Source of the DNA: Sulfitobacter maritimus | GTDB taxonomy: Bacteria; Pseudomonadota; Alphaproteobacteria; Rhodobacterales; Rhodobacteraceae | Direction of reading: 5' to 3' | Length of the DNA: 64,000 nt | Assembly (NCBI RefSeq): GCF_013346665.1 | Contig: NZ_JABVBB010000034.1 | Coordinates: 672,663 to 736,662, forward strand | In this document: positions 16,578 through 25,045 of the stretch, one piece after another | Numbering within the stretch: the stretch's first letter is position 1 | Layout of the letters: each line of letters starts with the position of its first letter | Made by a program: the position numbers and the translations under genes | The notes under the pieces: model-generated | What the model was told of the DNA's origin: nothing | The model's input: only the letters and a program-made list of their open reading frames with translations | The model's database searches: none

Positions 16578-18989
16578 ATGTTAGAGCCACTGAACGCATC
16601 CTACCCGGTGCTTCCGCTGCGCGACATCGTCGTGTTTCCCCATATGATCGTGCCGCTTTTCGTCGGACGCGATAAATCCGTCCGCGCGTTGGAAGAGGTC
16701 ATGGCCGACGACAAGCAGATTCTGCTGTCGAGCCAAGTGGACCCCGGCGAGGATGATCCCGATACCTCTGGTATCTTTAAGGCTGGCGTGCTGGCCAATG
16801 TTCTGCAACTGCTGAAACTGCCCGACGGCACGGTCAAAGTGCTGGTCGAAGGTCAAGCACGCGTGCGCATCACTGAATACCTCGACAACGACAGCTTCTT
16901 TGAAGCGCGTGCCGAGTATCTGACCGAAATGCCGGGCGATGCCGCCACCACGCAAGCACTGCTGCGCACTGTGGCGGATGAGTTTGAGCGTTATGCCAAG
17001 GTCAAGAAAAACGTCCCCGAAGAAGCGCTCGCTGCCGTAGGCGAAAGCGCCGAGCCTGCGCGTCTGGCCGACCTCGTGGCAGGCCACCTCGGCATTGAAG
17101 TCGAGCAAAAGCAGGACTTGCTGGAAACGCTGAGCATTTCCGAGCGTCTTGAGAAGGTCTACGGCCTGATGCAGGGCGAAATGTCCGTCTTGCAGGTCGA
17201 GAAGAAGATCAAGACCCGCGTCAAATCCCAGATGGAGCGCACGCAGCGCGAGTACTATCTGAATGAGCAGATGAAGGCCATTCAGCACGAGTTGGGCGAC
17301 GGCGAAGACGGCAAGAACGAAGTGGCCGAGCTTGAAGCCCGCGTGGCCGAGACCAAACTAAGCAAGGAAGCGCGTGAGAAGGCCGAGGCTGAGATCAAAA
17401 AGCTCAAGAACATGAGCCCGATGTCTGCCGAAGCCACTGTTGTGCGCAACTACCTCGACTGGATGCTGTCGATCCCGTGGGGCGTGAAGTCGCGCGTTAA
17501 GAAAGACTTGGGCAAGGCGCAGAAGGTGCTTGATGACGACCACTATGGCCTCGAAAAGGTCAAGGAGCGGATTGTTGAGTATCTCGCCGTGCAGCAGCGC
17601 TCGACCAAGATGAAAGGCCCGATCATGTGTCTCGTCGGCCCTCCGGGCGTCGGTAAGACATCTTTGGGCAAATCAGTCGCCAAGGCCACGGGGCGCGAGT
17701 TCATTCGCATCTCGCTCGGCGGCGTACGTGATGAGAGCGAGATTCGCGGCCACCGCCGGACCTATATCGGCTCCATGCCCGGCAAGATCATCCAGGCGCT
17801 GAAAAAGGCCAAAACCACGAACCCGCTCATCCTGCTCGACGAGATCGACAAGATGGGGCAGGACTTCCGTGGTGATCCGGCTTCGGCCATGCTCGAAGTG
17901 CTTGATCCGGAACAGAACGGCACCTTCGTGGACCACTACTTGGAGGTGGAATACGATCTGTCGAACGTGATGTTCCTGACCACCTCGAACAGCTACAACA
18001 TGCCCGGACCGCTTCTGGACCGGATGGAGATCATCCCGCTTTCCGGCTACACCGAGGATGAAAAGCGCGAGATCGCCAAGCATCATCTGGTGGCCAAACA
18101 GATCAAGAACCACGGCCTGAAGGAGAAGGAGTTCAAGATCGAGGACTCCGCCCTGACTGGTATGATCCGTTACTACACCCGCGAGGCTGGCGTGCGGAAT
18201 CTTGAGCGTGAGATCGCCAAGGTGGCGCGTAAGTCGCTGACCAAGATCGTGAAAAAGGAAGCCGAAAGTGTCACCGTTACTGGCGACAACCTTGAGGAGT
18301 TCCTTGGTGTTCGGAAGCACCGCTACGGCCTGGCGGAAGAGAAGGATCAGATCGGTGTTGTGACCGGGCTGGCCTATACCTCCGTCGGTGGTGAGCTGTT
18401 GCAGATCGAAGCCCTGCGTCTGCCAGGTAAGGGTCGGATGAAGACGACGGGTAAGCTCGGCGATGTGATGAAAGAAAGCATCGACGCGGCAAGCTCTTAC
18501 GTGCGTTCGATCAGCCCTCAGATCGGGATCAAGCCGCCGAAGTTTGACACGTTGGACATTCACGTTCACGTGCCGGACGGGGCCACACCCAAGGACGGCC
18601 CTTCGGCCGGTTTGGCGATGGTGACCTCGATCGTGTCGGTGCTGACGCAGATCCCGGTGCGGCGTGACATTGCCATGACGGGCGAGGTCTCTCTGCGCGG
18701 CAACGCCATGCCGATTGGCGGGCTGAAAGAGAAACTACTCGCAGCTCTACGCGGCGGCATCACCACGGTGCTGATCCCCAAGGAGAACGAGAAGGACCTG
18801 CCGGAGATTCCGGACAACGTGAAAGAAGGGCTGACCATCATCCCGGTCGATCACGTCTCGGAAGTGCTGGAACATGCGCTCGTGAGCAAACCCAAGGCGA
18901 TCGATTGGGACGAAGCCGCCCAAGAAGCCGCCGAGGCTGCCGCGATGAAAGCCCGCGCTGGCGCTGCCGATGCAGCTACGACGCACTAA
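16578..18989 (+). CDS. lon: ATP-dependent protease Lon
   Basis: A cytoplasmic AAA+ serine protease for misfolded and regulatory proteins. It is 803 residues from the ATG at 16578, which sits 7 bases after AAGGA; an in-frame TTG six bases upstream is less likely. The domain order is an N-terminal Lon substrate domain (YPVLPLRDIVVFPHMIVPLFVGR), a coiled-coil linker, the AAA module with Walker A GPPGVGKTS (about residue 354) and Walker B PLILLDEIDKM, and the S16 protease domain with the catalytic Ser in KDGPSAGLAM (about residue 676) and Lys in GGLKEKLLAA (about residue 717). A strong UUCG-loop terminator follows. I could not convincingly identify a heat-shock promoter in the 212-base upstream gap. 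Confidence 0.97.
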   Translation: MLEPLNASYPVLPLRDIVVFPHMIVPLFVGRDKSVRALEEVMADDKQILLSSQVDPGEDDPDTSGIFKAGVLANVLQLLKLPDGTVKVLVEGQARVRITEYLDNDSFFEARAEYLTEMPGDAATTQALLRTVADEFERYAKVKKNVPEEALAAVGESAEPARLADLVAGHLGIEVEQKQDLLETLSISERLEKVYGLMQGEMSVLQVEKKIKTRVKSQMERTQREYYLNEQMKAIQHELGDGEDGKNEVAELEARVAETKLSKEAREKAEAEIKKLKNMSPMSAEATVVRNYLDWMLSIPWGVKSRVKKDLGKAQKVLDDDHYGLEKVKERIVEYLAVQQRSTKMKGPIMCLVGPPGVGKTSLGKSVAKATGREFIRISLGGVRDESEIRGHRRTYIGSMPGKIIQALKKAKTTNPLILLDEIDKMGQDFRGDPASAMLEVLDPEQNGTFVDHYLEVEYDLSNVMFLTTSNSYNMPGPLLDRMEIIPLSGYTEDEKREIAKHHLVAKQIKNHGLKEKEFKIEDSALTGMIRYYTREAGVRNLEREIAKVARKSLTKIVKKEAESVTVTGDNLEEFLGVRKHRYGLAEEKDQIGVVTGLAYTSVGGELLQIEALRLPGKGRMKTTGKLGDVMKESIDAASSYVRSISPQIGIKPPKFDTLDIHVHVPDGATPKDGPSAGLAMVTSIVSVLTQIPVRRDIAMTGEVSLRGNAMPIGGLKEKLLAALRGGITTVLIPKENEKDLPEIPDNVKEGLTIIPVDHVSEVLEHALVSKPKAIDWDEAAQEAAEAAAMKARAGAADAATTH

Positions 18990-19013
18990 AGCTGGCCCAT
19001 CTTTACACTCGAC

Positions 19014-19041
19014 AACGCGCGCTCTTCGGAGCGCGCGTTTT
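19014..19041 (+). terminator. Rho-independent terminator of lon
   Basis: AACGCGCGCTC and GAGCGCGCGTT form a perfect 11-base-pair stem closed by the stable TTCG tetraloop, followed by TT. It lies 25 bases after the lon stop and about 85 bases before tRNA-Val. Confidence 0.9.
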
Positions 19042-19124
19042 GCGTTTCTGGGCATGGTCCCACGGTGGTTTTTGACGGAAACCCTCTTGCGCGCGCTGCC
19101 GCAATTGGCTACTTCGCCCCGCAA

Positions 19125-19199
19125 GGGTGATTAGCTCAGTGGTAGAGCGCTTCGTTCACATCGAAGATGTCAGGAGTTCAAATCTCTTATCACCCACCA
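19125..19199 (+). tRNA. tRNA-Val, anticodon CAC
   Basis: A complete cloverleaf. The acceptor GGGTGAT pairs with ATCACCC, the D arm is TAGCTCAGTGGTAGAGC, the anticodon arm is CTTCG-TTCACAT-CGAAG with anticodon CAC, and the T arm is GGAGTTCAAATCTCT. The 3' CCA is encoded (19197-19199). It reads GUG codons. No poly-T terminator follows; instead the 3' half is repeated three more times downstream. Confidence 0.97.
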
Positions 19200-19533
19200 C
19201 TCCTTTTCCGTTTAGTTTGATTTGACCGGGTGTCATATTGATAGCCTGACCGACGCCCATCCGCTGCACGGCCAGTCTGGGTCAGGAGTTCACTCTCTCA
19301 TCACCAACCATTCTTCTTCCGTTTGGTCTGATTTGACCGGGTGTCATATTGAGAGCCTGACCGACGCCCGTCCGCTGCGCGGCCAGTCTGGGTCAGGAGT
19401 TCACTCTCTTATCACCCACCATCCTTCTTCCGTTTGGTTTGACTTGACCGGGTGTCATATTGATAGCCAGACCGATGCCCGTCCGCAGCGCGGTTAATCT
19501 GGGTCAGGAGTTCAATCTCTTATCACCTACCGT
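19169..19533 (+). repeat. Tandem array of tRNA-Val(CAC) 3'-half copies, period 111-112 bases
   Basis: The segment beginning GTCAGGAGTTCA, which covers the variable loop, T arm, acceptor strand and CCA of tRNA-Val, recurs at 19281, 19392 and 19503 after the genuine tRNA copy at 19169. The steps are 112, 111 and 111 bases. The spacers are also near-identical (TTGACCGGGTGTCATATTGA... in each unit). The last copy is partial and the similarity ends near 19533. All pseudo-copies have lost one base in the T-loop and lack the 5' half, so none can fold as a tRNA. The first two spacers contain CCTGACC pairing with GGTCAGG (first at 19245-19251 with 19280-19286). The third has CCAGACC, so the stem is weakened there. 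The organisation recalls the repeats after E. coli tyrT (rtT RNA). Confidence 0.9.
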
Positions 19534-19648
19534 TTTCCAACCACATGACCCGCTGAGTATCTAAGCGAGACCCGCGCATATTTCCGGTTGGAGCGCGCCT
19601 GAGATTTCTGCCATCCTGAGTAGAAAATCGCGCAACGGAAGGCATCGC

Positions 19649-20215
19649 ATGACCAACTATCCACCTCTCTATATCCTGCGACATGGGGAGACCGAGTGGA
19701 ATGTCGAAGGTCGGCTTCAGGGTCGCCATGATTCCCCGCTAACCGCGCAGGGGCGGGCGCAGGCGCGAGCGCAGAACGCGATTCTAAAGCGCTGCGACCT
19801 CACCGGCTTCACAGCCCTCACCAGCCCGCAGAAACGCGCACAGGACACCGCGACAATCGCATTGGAGGGGCTGTTGCCCTTTGCGGCGGACGAAGGTCTT
19901 GCCGAGATCGGCCTTGGCGCATGGGCAGGGCGCGAGCGGGCGGCGTTGTTAGCGAATTGCCCGCGGGCCCGGGATTCTTTCGACCTCTACGAAGAAGCGC
20001 CCGGCGGGGAGGGGTTTGCCGCGCTCTACAAGCGGTGTCAGGCGTTTTTGGGCCGACTGGACGGACCGCATGTGTTGATCACACATGGAATTACGTCGCG
20101 GATGCTGCGTCTTATCCTGACGGGGCGGGACATCGATCAGCTACGCCGCATACAAGGCGGGCAGGGGGTTGTTTTCGAGATAATCGACGGTCAGCAAAGA
20201 AGGCTGAAATTATAG
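19649..20215 (+). CDS. Histidine phosphatase superfamily protein (phosphoglycerate mutase-like)
   Basis: A 188-residue protein of the branch-1 histidine phosphatase superfamily. The catalytic RHGETEWN sits at residues 11-18, with LTSPQKRAQDTA, GLGAWAGRERA and the second catalytic His in VLITHGITSRMLRLIL. Its size and lack of the longer insertions of true PGAMs suggest a small phosphatase (sugar phosphate, alpha-ribazole phosphate or similar); the substrate cannot be called. It is encoded between the tRNA-Val array and tRNA-Val(TAC), with tRNA-Val starting 41 bases after its stop. Confidence 0.9.
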   Translation: MTNYPPLYILRHGETEWNVEGRLQGRHDSPLTAQGRAQARAQNAILKRCDLTGFTALTSPQKRAQDTATIALEGLLPFAADEGLAEIGLGAWAGRERAALLANCPRARDSFDLYEEAPGGEGFAALYKRCQAFLGRLDGPHVLITHGITSRMLRLILTGRDIDQLRRIQGGQGVVFEIIDGQQRRLKL

Positions 20216-20255
20216 GGTTGAAGCCCGCCGAATCCTTGGCTAAGAGAGCCACATC

Positions 20256-20331
<76 letters not shown>

Positions 20332-20527
20332 TCCCCCTTCCACAAAAGTCAGTATTTGATAACGGATCGCCTTTCGACGGTCGAGATTTGCGCTGTCCCG
20401 CCCATAGCGCAGAACCGCGAACGCCTATGTCGAAATTTTTCAATTTTCCGCCAAACCGCGCTTGACGGCGCAGAGCCCCCACCATAGAACACCCCAACGC
20501 TTCGGGCTTACCCGGAACGTGCAGCGG

Positions 20528-20604
20528 GCGGTTGTAGCTCAGTTGGTTAGAGTACCGGCCTGTCACGCCGGGGGTCGCGGGTTCGAGCCCCGTCAACCGC
20601 GCCA
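20528..20604 (+). tRNA. tRNA-Asp, anticodon GTC, copy 1
   Basis: The acceptor GCGGTTG pairs with CAACCGC, the anticodon arm is CGGCC-TGTCACG-CCGGG with anticodon GTC (one C-G-rich stem mismatch as usual), and the T arm is GCGGGTTCGAGCCCCGT. CCA is encoded at 20602-20604. It is followed 11 bases later by a clear terminator. It is identical in sequence to the second copy at 20742. Confidence 0.97.
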
Positions 20605-20614
20605 CTGCTGCTTG

Positions 20615-20642
20615 AAAAGGGACCTCTTTGAGGTCCCTTTTT
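20615..20642 (+). terminator. Rho-independent terminator after tRNA-Asp copy 1
   Basis: AAAAGGGACCTC and AGGTCCCTTTTT form a stem around a TTTG loop with the U-run built into the 3' arm. This is a textbook intrinsic terminator. Confidence 0.92.
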
Positions 20643-20741
20643 GCATTCTGACGCTTCTCATTTTTCTTTTATGAAAGCTACGTTTTCTGGTGCAAATGCG
20701 CTTGACGCCTCCCGCGCCTTGGCCTATTCCGCCCACATCGC

Positions 20742-20818
20742 GCGGTTGTAGCTCAGTTGGTTAGAGTACCGGCCTGTCACGCCGGGGGTCGCGGGTTCGA
20801 GCCCCGTCAACCGCGCCA
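20742..20818 (+). tRNA. tRNA-Asp, anticodon GTC, copy 2
   Basis: Every base of the 77-base gene, including the encoded CCA, matches copy 1 at 20528; the two start 214 bases apart. The intervening DNA contains the terminator and therefore probably a separate promoter for this copy. The downstream 117 bases before the convergent peptidase gene show no clear poly-T terminator. Confidence 0.97.
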
Positions 20819-20935
20819 CTTTATTCCCTGTTTTCAGTAAGATCAGAATGCCCTCTGGGGCTCTTGGCGTTGCTGCATCTGGGTCGCCCGGCCTGCGGGA
20901 GTGGGGTGACCGGGGCTGCCCGATCACCCGAATAG

Positions 20936-22306
20936 TTAGGTCAAAGCGTCAAGAATACGCGCCCAGGAGCGGATGCCTTTGTGGAAGCTCTCCATGTCGT
21001 ATTTCTCGTTGGGCGAATGGATCTGATCGTCGTCCTTGCCAAAGCCCACCAACATCGGCTCTGTCCCCAGAATCGTCTGGAAATAACCAGCAATCGGGAT
21101 CGATCCGCCGCAACCGATATAGGCCGCTGGCACCTGCCATTCATCGCTGAGCGCCTGACGGGCAGGCTCGAACATGGGGTTGTCCGTCTCAACCCCGGAG
21201 GCCGGGCCGGCGCTGTGGTCCTTAAATTCGACGGTGCAGTCTTCGGGCATCATCTCGCGCACCATTGTGCGGAAGCTTTCGCGGATGGCAAAGGGGTCTT
21301 GCGTGCCGACAAGGCGGAAGCTGATCTTGGCATGGGCCTGGCTTGGCAAAACGGTCTTAAACCCGTCGCCGGTATAGCCGCCCCAAATGCCGTTCACGTC
21401 GCAGGTGGGGCGCGACCAGATCATCTCAAGCGGGGTACGGTCCTGCTCGCCTGCGGGCTGGCTGAGACCCACATCGCCAAGGAAGCTGGCGTGGTCAAAG
21501 GCCAAACCCTGCCACTGGGCCTCCAGCTCTTCGGACAGTTCTGGCACGCCGTCGTAGAAGCCCGGCACGGTAATGCGACCTGTGTCGTCATGCAGCGAGG
21601 CGACGACTTTGCTAAGCACGCGGATGGGGTTCATCGCAATGCCGCCGAACATGCCGGAATGCAGGTCTTTGTTGGCTGCCGTGATGGTCAGTTCTTCGCC
21701 CAAAAGCCCGCGCAGCATGGTGACGATTGCGGGGGTTTTGGATTCGAAAAGCCCAGTGTCGCAGATCATCGCCACATCGGCTTTTAACTCCTCCGCGTTC
21801 TCTTTCATAAAGGGGATCAGCGAGGGTGAACCGCTTTCCTCTTCACCCTCAAGGAAGAAGGTGATGCGGCAGGGCCAATCGCCCTTGACCTCTTTCCAAG
21901 CGCGCAGGGCTTCGATGATCGTCATCAACTGGCCCTTGTCGTCCGCCGCGCCACGGCCCCGGATCACGCGGCCCTTGTCGGTGTCCTGCACTTCGGGGTC
22001 AAAGGGGTCGCGGTCCCACAGGTCCAGCGGATCGACGGGCTGTACATCGTAGTGGCCGTAAAACAGCAGATGTGGTTTGCCTTCGCCCACATGGCCCACG
22101 ACCATCGGATGACCCGGTGTGGCGCGTTTTTCCGCCTCGACACCCATGGAATTCAGATCGGCAACCAGCCAATCGGCCGCGCGGTCGCAGTCCTCTTTAT
22201 AGGCCGGATCGGTCGAGATCGACGGGATGCGCAGCAGCTCCAGCAGGCGGTCGGTGGCGGCGGGCAGATTATCGTCGATCCGGGCGAGAACATCATCAAG
22301 AGACAT
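20936..22306 (-). CDS. M20 family metallopeptidase (dipeptidase-like)
   Basis: A 456-residue di-zinc aminoacylase/dipeptidase family enzyme. Metal and catalytic motifs are in order: LLFYGHYDVQPVDP (His/Asp, about residue 80), RGAADDKGQLM (bridging Asp), FLEGEEESGS (catalytic Glu pair), a dimerisation (lid) domain, and the late HSPNEKYDMESFHKG His ligand. It lacks a signal peptide, so it is probably a cytosolic peptidase acting on imported dipeptides. The start ATG at 22304-22306 follows AAGGAAG. It is convergent with the tRNA-Asp genes and 77 bases downstream of the histidine kinase gene. Confidence 0.93.
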   Translation of the reverse strand: MSLDDVLARIDDNLPAATDRLLELLRIPSISTDPAYKEDCDRAADWLVADLNSMGVEAEKRATPGHPMVVGHVGEGKPHLLFYGHYDVQPVDPLDLWDRDPFDPEVQDTDKGRVIRGRGAADDKGQLMTIIEALRAWKEVKGDWPCRITFFLEGEEESGSPSLIPFMKENAEELKADVAMICDTGLFESKTPAIVTMLRGLLGEELTITAANKDLHSGMFGGIAMNPIRVLSKVVASLHDDTGRITVPGFYDGVPELSEELEAQWQGLAFDHASFLGDVGLSQPAGEQDRTPLEMIWSRPTCDVNGIWGGYTGDGFKTVLPSQAHAKISFRLVGTQDPFAIRESFRTMVREMMPEDCTVEFKDHSAGPASGVETDNPMFEPARQALSDEWQVPAAYIGCGGSIPIAGYFQTILGTEPMLVGFGKDDDQIHSPNEKYDMESFHKGIRSWARILDALT

Positions 22307-22383
22307 GCAAAGACTTCCTTACGCTATGAATTTGCGCGAAGGTATCAGGCCCGCGAGGCATGTCCAGTGGGCGGGGAGGCCCG

Positions 22384-23460
22384 TCAGAAAGTAAGCGTAA
22401 GGCGGCTGCCCTCTGGCGTAAGATCGGTGTCGAGCGTCCCATCAAGCTGCGAAGCGGCGGCGGACATAAGCGTCTGACCAAGGCTGCCCGGGCGCGACAG
22501 GCCACCACTTTGCGAGCCGATGCCATCGTCTTTGCAAATCAGGTGATAGGCGCCATCAACGAGCGACAGATCAACATCGATCCTGCCTGCAGTGTTGTTC
22601 GGAAAACCGTGTTTGATGGAATTTGCAGCGAACTCGCTAACGATCAACCCGATGGCAGAGGCCGCACTTGCGTTCAGTGATATCGCGTCACTGCGGTGGC
22701 TGATTGTGATATGGCTGGGGGCGGTATCTTGCAGCAGTTCAACGACCTGACCGAGAAAGGCGGCGGTATCCACCTCATCGTTGCCCGCGCTATGTTGCAA
22801 TTCACCGTGCAGCGAAGCCACGGCCTGCACCCGGCGTTGAATGGCCTCCATCACTTCAAGGCTGCTCTCGTCCTTTAGGTCGCGTGCGTGCAGGCGGATC
22901 ATCGCGCTGAGCGTCTGCAGTGAGTTCTTTACCCGGTGGTCTGCTTCGCTCATCAGGACGGCCTGCCGGCGCAGGGCAAGGCGTAGATCAAGCTGTTTCA
23001 TCACCTGCCGAGACAGGACCGCGACGGCGTTGCGCTGTTCTTCGGTCAAACGGCGGGGTTTGTTATCCAAGATGCACAGCGTGCCAAGGGGCAGACCGTT
23101 CGGTGCCACCAGCAAAGCCCCTGCATAAAAGCGAAGCCCGTCTTCGCCCGCGCAAAGTGGATTGTCGGCCATGCGCCTGTCGCGCAGCGTGTCGGGAATC
23201 TCAACAAAGGGCGCGTCAAGAATGGCGTGCGAGCAGAGCGAGGTGTCCAACGGAGTCTCGCGTGCGCCCAGCCCAACTTCGGCCTTAAACCACTGCCGGT
23301 CTTTGTCGATCAGGTTGATCACTGAAATCGGTGCATCACAAATCTGCGCGGCGAGGGCTACGATCTCGTCAAAATCGGCCTCTCGCGGCGTATCGAGGAT
23401 GTCGTAGTCGTAAAGGGTGCGCAGGCGTTGTGCCTGCTTTGGGTGCGGATCGGCGAGCAA
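22384..23460 (-). CDS. GAF-domain sensor histidine kinase of the HisKA_2/HWE class
   Basis: A 358-residue soluble kinase. An N-terminal GAF domain (about residues 20-160, LAAQICDAPISVINLIDKDRQWFKAEVGLGARETPLDTSLCSHAI) is followed by the HisKA_2 phosphoacceptor box EADHRVKNSLQTLSAMIRLH (about residue 190, His in DHRVKN). The C-terminal HATPase has EFAANSIKHGF and GIGSQSGGL. No response regulator or transmembrane helix is encoded nearby. Kinases of this type often feed the general stress response or light/redox signalling in alphaproteobacteria. The GAF ligand is unknown. Confidence 0.92.
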   Translation of the reverse strand: MLADPHPKQAQRLRTLYDYDILDTPREADFDEIVALAAQICDAPISVINLIDKDRQWFKAEVGLGARETPLDTSLCSHAILDAPFVEIPDTLRDRRMADNPLCAGEDGLRFYAGALLVAPNGLPLGTLCILDNKPRRLTEEQRNAVAVLSRQVMKQLDLRLALRRQAVLMSEADHRVKNSLQTLSAMIRLHARDLKDESSLEVMEAIQRRVQAVASLHGELQHSAGNDEVDTAAFLGQVVELLQDTAPSHITISHRSDAISLNASAASAIGLIVSEFAANSIKHGFPNNTAGRIDVDLSLVDGAYHLICKDDGIGSQSGGLSRPGSLGQTLMSAAASQLDGTLDTDLTPEGSRLTLTF

Positions 23461-23698
23461 ATGCAGTATCTTTCGTGGTTAAGGGTTCTTAAGACAGGAA
23501 ATACCAGCGACTGACAAGCAAACAGTAGACCACGCAGCACAGCTTAGCCCATTGCCGCCTACCTGCCTGCGACAGTTCGCCCCCCGCCCGCGCGGCGATA
23601 AGACGTTGATGCGCCCGGCGTGAGCCTGTAATCATTCTAAAAAGTGAATATGGGTATGCGGCCCTATCGCTTGCTTGTCGATCAGATGGAGATGCGCG

Positions 23699-24922
23699 AT
23701 GGATTATTCGGAAAAGCTCGACGCGGCGATTGCGCGGCTGCATGACGAAGGCCGCTACCGCACCTTTATCGACATTGAGCGCCGCAATGGCCAATTCCCC
23801 CACGCGGTCTGGACCAAACCTGACGGGAGCCAGCAGGACATCACCGTCTGGTGCGGCAATGACTATCTTGGCATGGGGCAGCACGCTGTGGTGATCGAAG
23901 CGATGGAAGAGGCACTGCGCGCCACCGGCGCAGGCTCTGGCGGAACGCGCAACATTTCCGGCACGACCGTTTATCACAAGCGGCTTGAAGCAGAGCTGGC
24001 CGATTTGCATGGCAAGGAAGCAGCCCTGCTGTTTACCTCGGCCTATATCGCCAATGACGCGACGCTCTCGACACTGCCAAAGCTCTTTCCGGGTCTGATC
24101 ATCTATTCGGACGCCTTGAACCATGCGAGCATGATCGAAGGCGTGCGGCGCAATGGTGGGGCCAAGCGTATCTTCCGCCACAACGACGTCGCTCACCTGC
24201 GCGAGTTGATGGAAGCAGACGATCCCGCCGCGCCCAAGCTAATTGCTTTCGAATCGATTTATTCCATGGACGGCGATTTTGGCCCCATCGAAGAGATTTG
24301 CGATCTTGCCGATGAGTTCGGCGCGCTGACCTATATCGACGAAGTGCATGCGGTTGGCATGTACGGCCCGCGCGGGGCAGGGGTGGCAGAGCGTGACCGT
24401 CTGATGCACCGGCTCGACATTATCAATGGCACGCTGGCTAAGGCTTACGGCGTGATGGGTGGCTATATCGCGGCCTCGGCCAAGATGTGTGACGCCATCC
24501 GCTCCTATGCGCCCGGCTTCATTTTTACCACCTCGCTGCCGCCCGCTGTGGCCGCGGGCGCGGCGGCCTCTGTAGCCTATCTGAAGCGTGCGCCAGAACT
24601 GCGCGAAAAGCACCAACAGCAAGCTAAGGCGTTGAAACTGCGGCTCAAAGGCTTGGGCCTGCCGATTATTGACCATGGCAGCCACATCGTGCCGGTGATG
24701 GTGGGCAACCCGGTCCATACCAAGCTATTGTCGGACATGCTGCTCGAAGATCACGGCATCTACGTCCAGCCCATCAACTTCCCCACAGTGCCACGCGGCA
24801 CCGAGCGACTGCGCTTCACACCGTCCCCGGTGCACGGTCCCAAAGAGATGGACGCGCTGGTGCGTGGGATGGACCTGCTCTGGTCGCATTGTGCGCTAAA
24901 TCGTGCCGAAGCGGCGGGATAA
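23699..24922 (+). CDS. hemA: 5-aminolevulinate synthase
   Basis: Condenses glycine and succinyl-CoA to 5-aminolevulinate, the first step of the alphaproteobacterial (Shemin) tetrapyrrole pathway. It would also feed the siroheme made by CysG in this window. The protein is 407 residues from the ATG at 23699, with GGAG upstream. Landmarks are [27 protein letters not shown], the PLP-binding [19 protein letters not shown] and the Schiff-base lysine in [14 protein letters not shown] (about residue 247). The 238-base divergent region with the GAF kinase gene should hold its promoter. Confidence 0.97.
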   Translation: MDYSEKLDAAIARLHDEGRYRTFIDIERRNGQFPHAVWTKPDGSQQDITVWCGNDYLGMGQHAVVIEAMEEALRATGAGSGGTRNISGTTVYHKRLEAELADLHGKEAALLFTSAYIANDATLSTLPKLFPGLIIYSDALNHASMIEGVRRNGGAKRIFRHNDVAHLRELMEADDPAAPKLIAFESIYSMDGDFGPIEEICDLADEFGALTYIDEVHAVGMYGPRGAGVAERDRLMHRLDIINGTLAKAYGVMGGYIAASAKMCDAIRSYAPGFIFTTSLPPAVAAGAAASVAYLKRAPELREKHQQQAKALKLRLKGLGLPIIDHGSHIVPVMVGNPVHTKLLSDMLLEDHGIYVQPINFPTVPRGTERLRFTPSPVHGPKEMDALVRGMDLLWSHCALNRAEAAG

Positions 24923-25045
24923 AACACAGCCTTGTTCGTATTTTTCGTTGTCTTGTGCTAGCCTTGACGAAAGAAAAGGCTAAATCCGAATCGTTGGGGC
25001 GCTTGCGGATCAAAGCTACAGGCAGACTAGGGACAGGGCATATTG

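Noticed and set aside
20724..20927. Second minus-strand frame with the same LTGLEPATPGVTGRYSNQLSYNR peptide
   Set aside because: Antisense of tRNA-Asp copy 2; not a gene.
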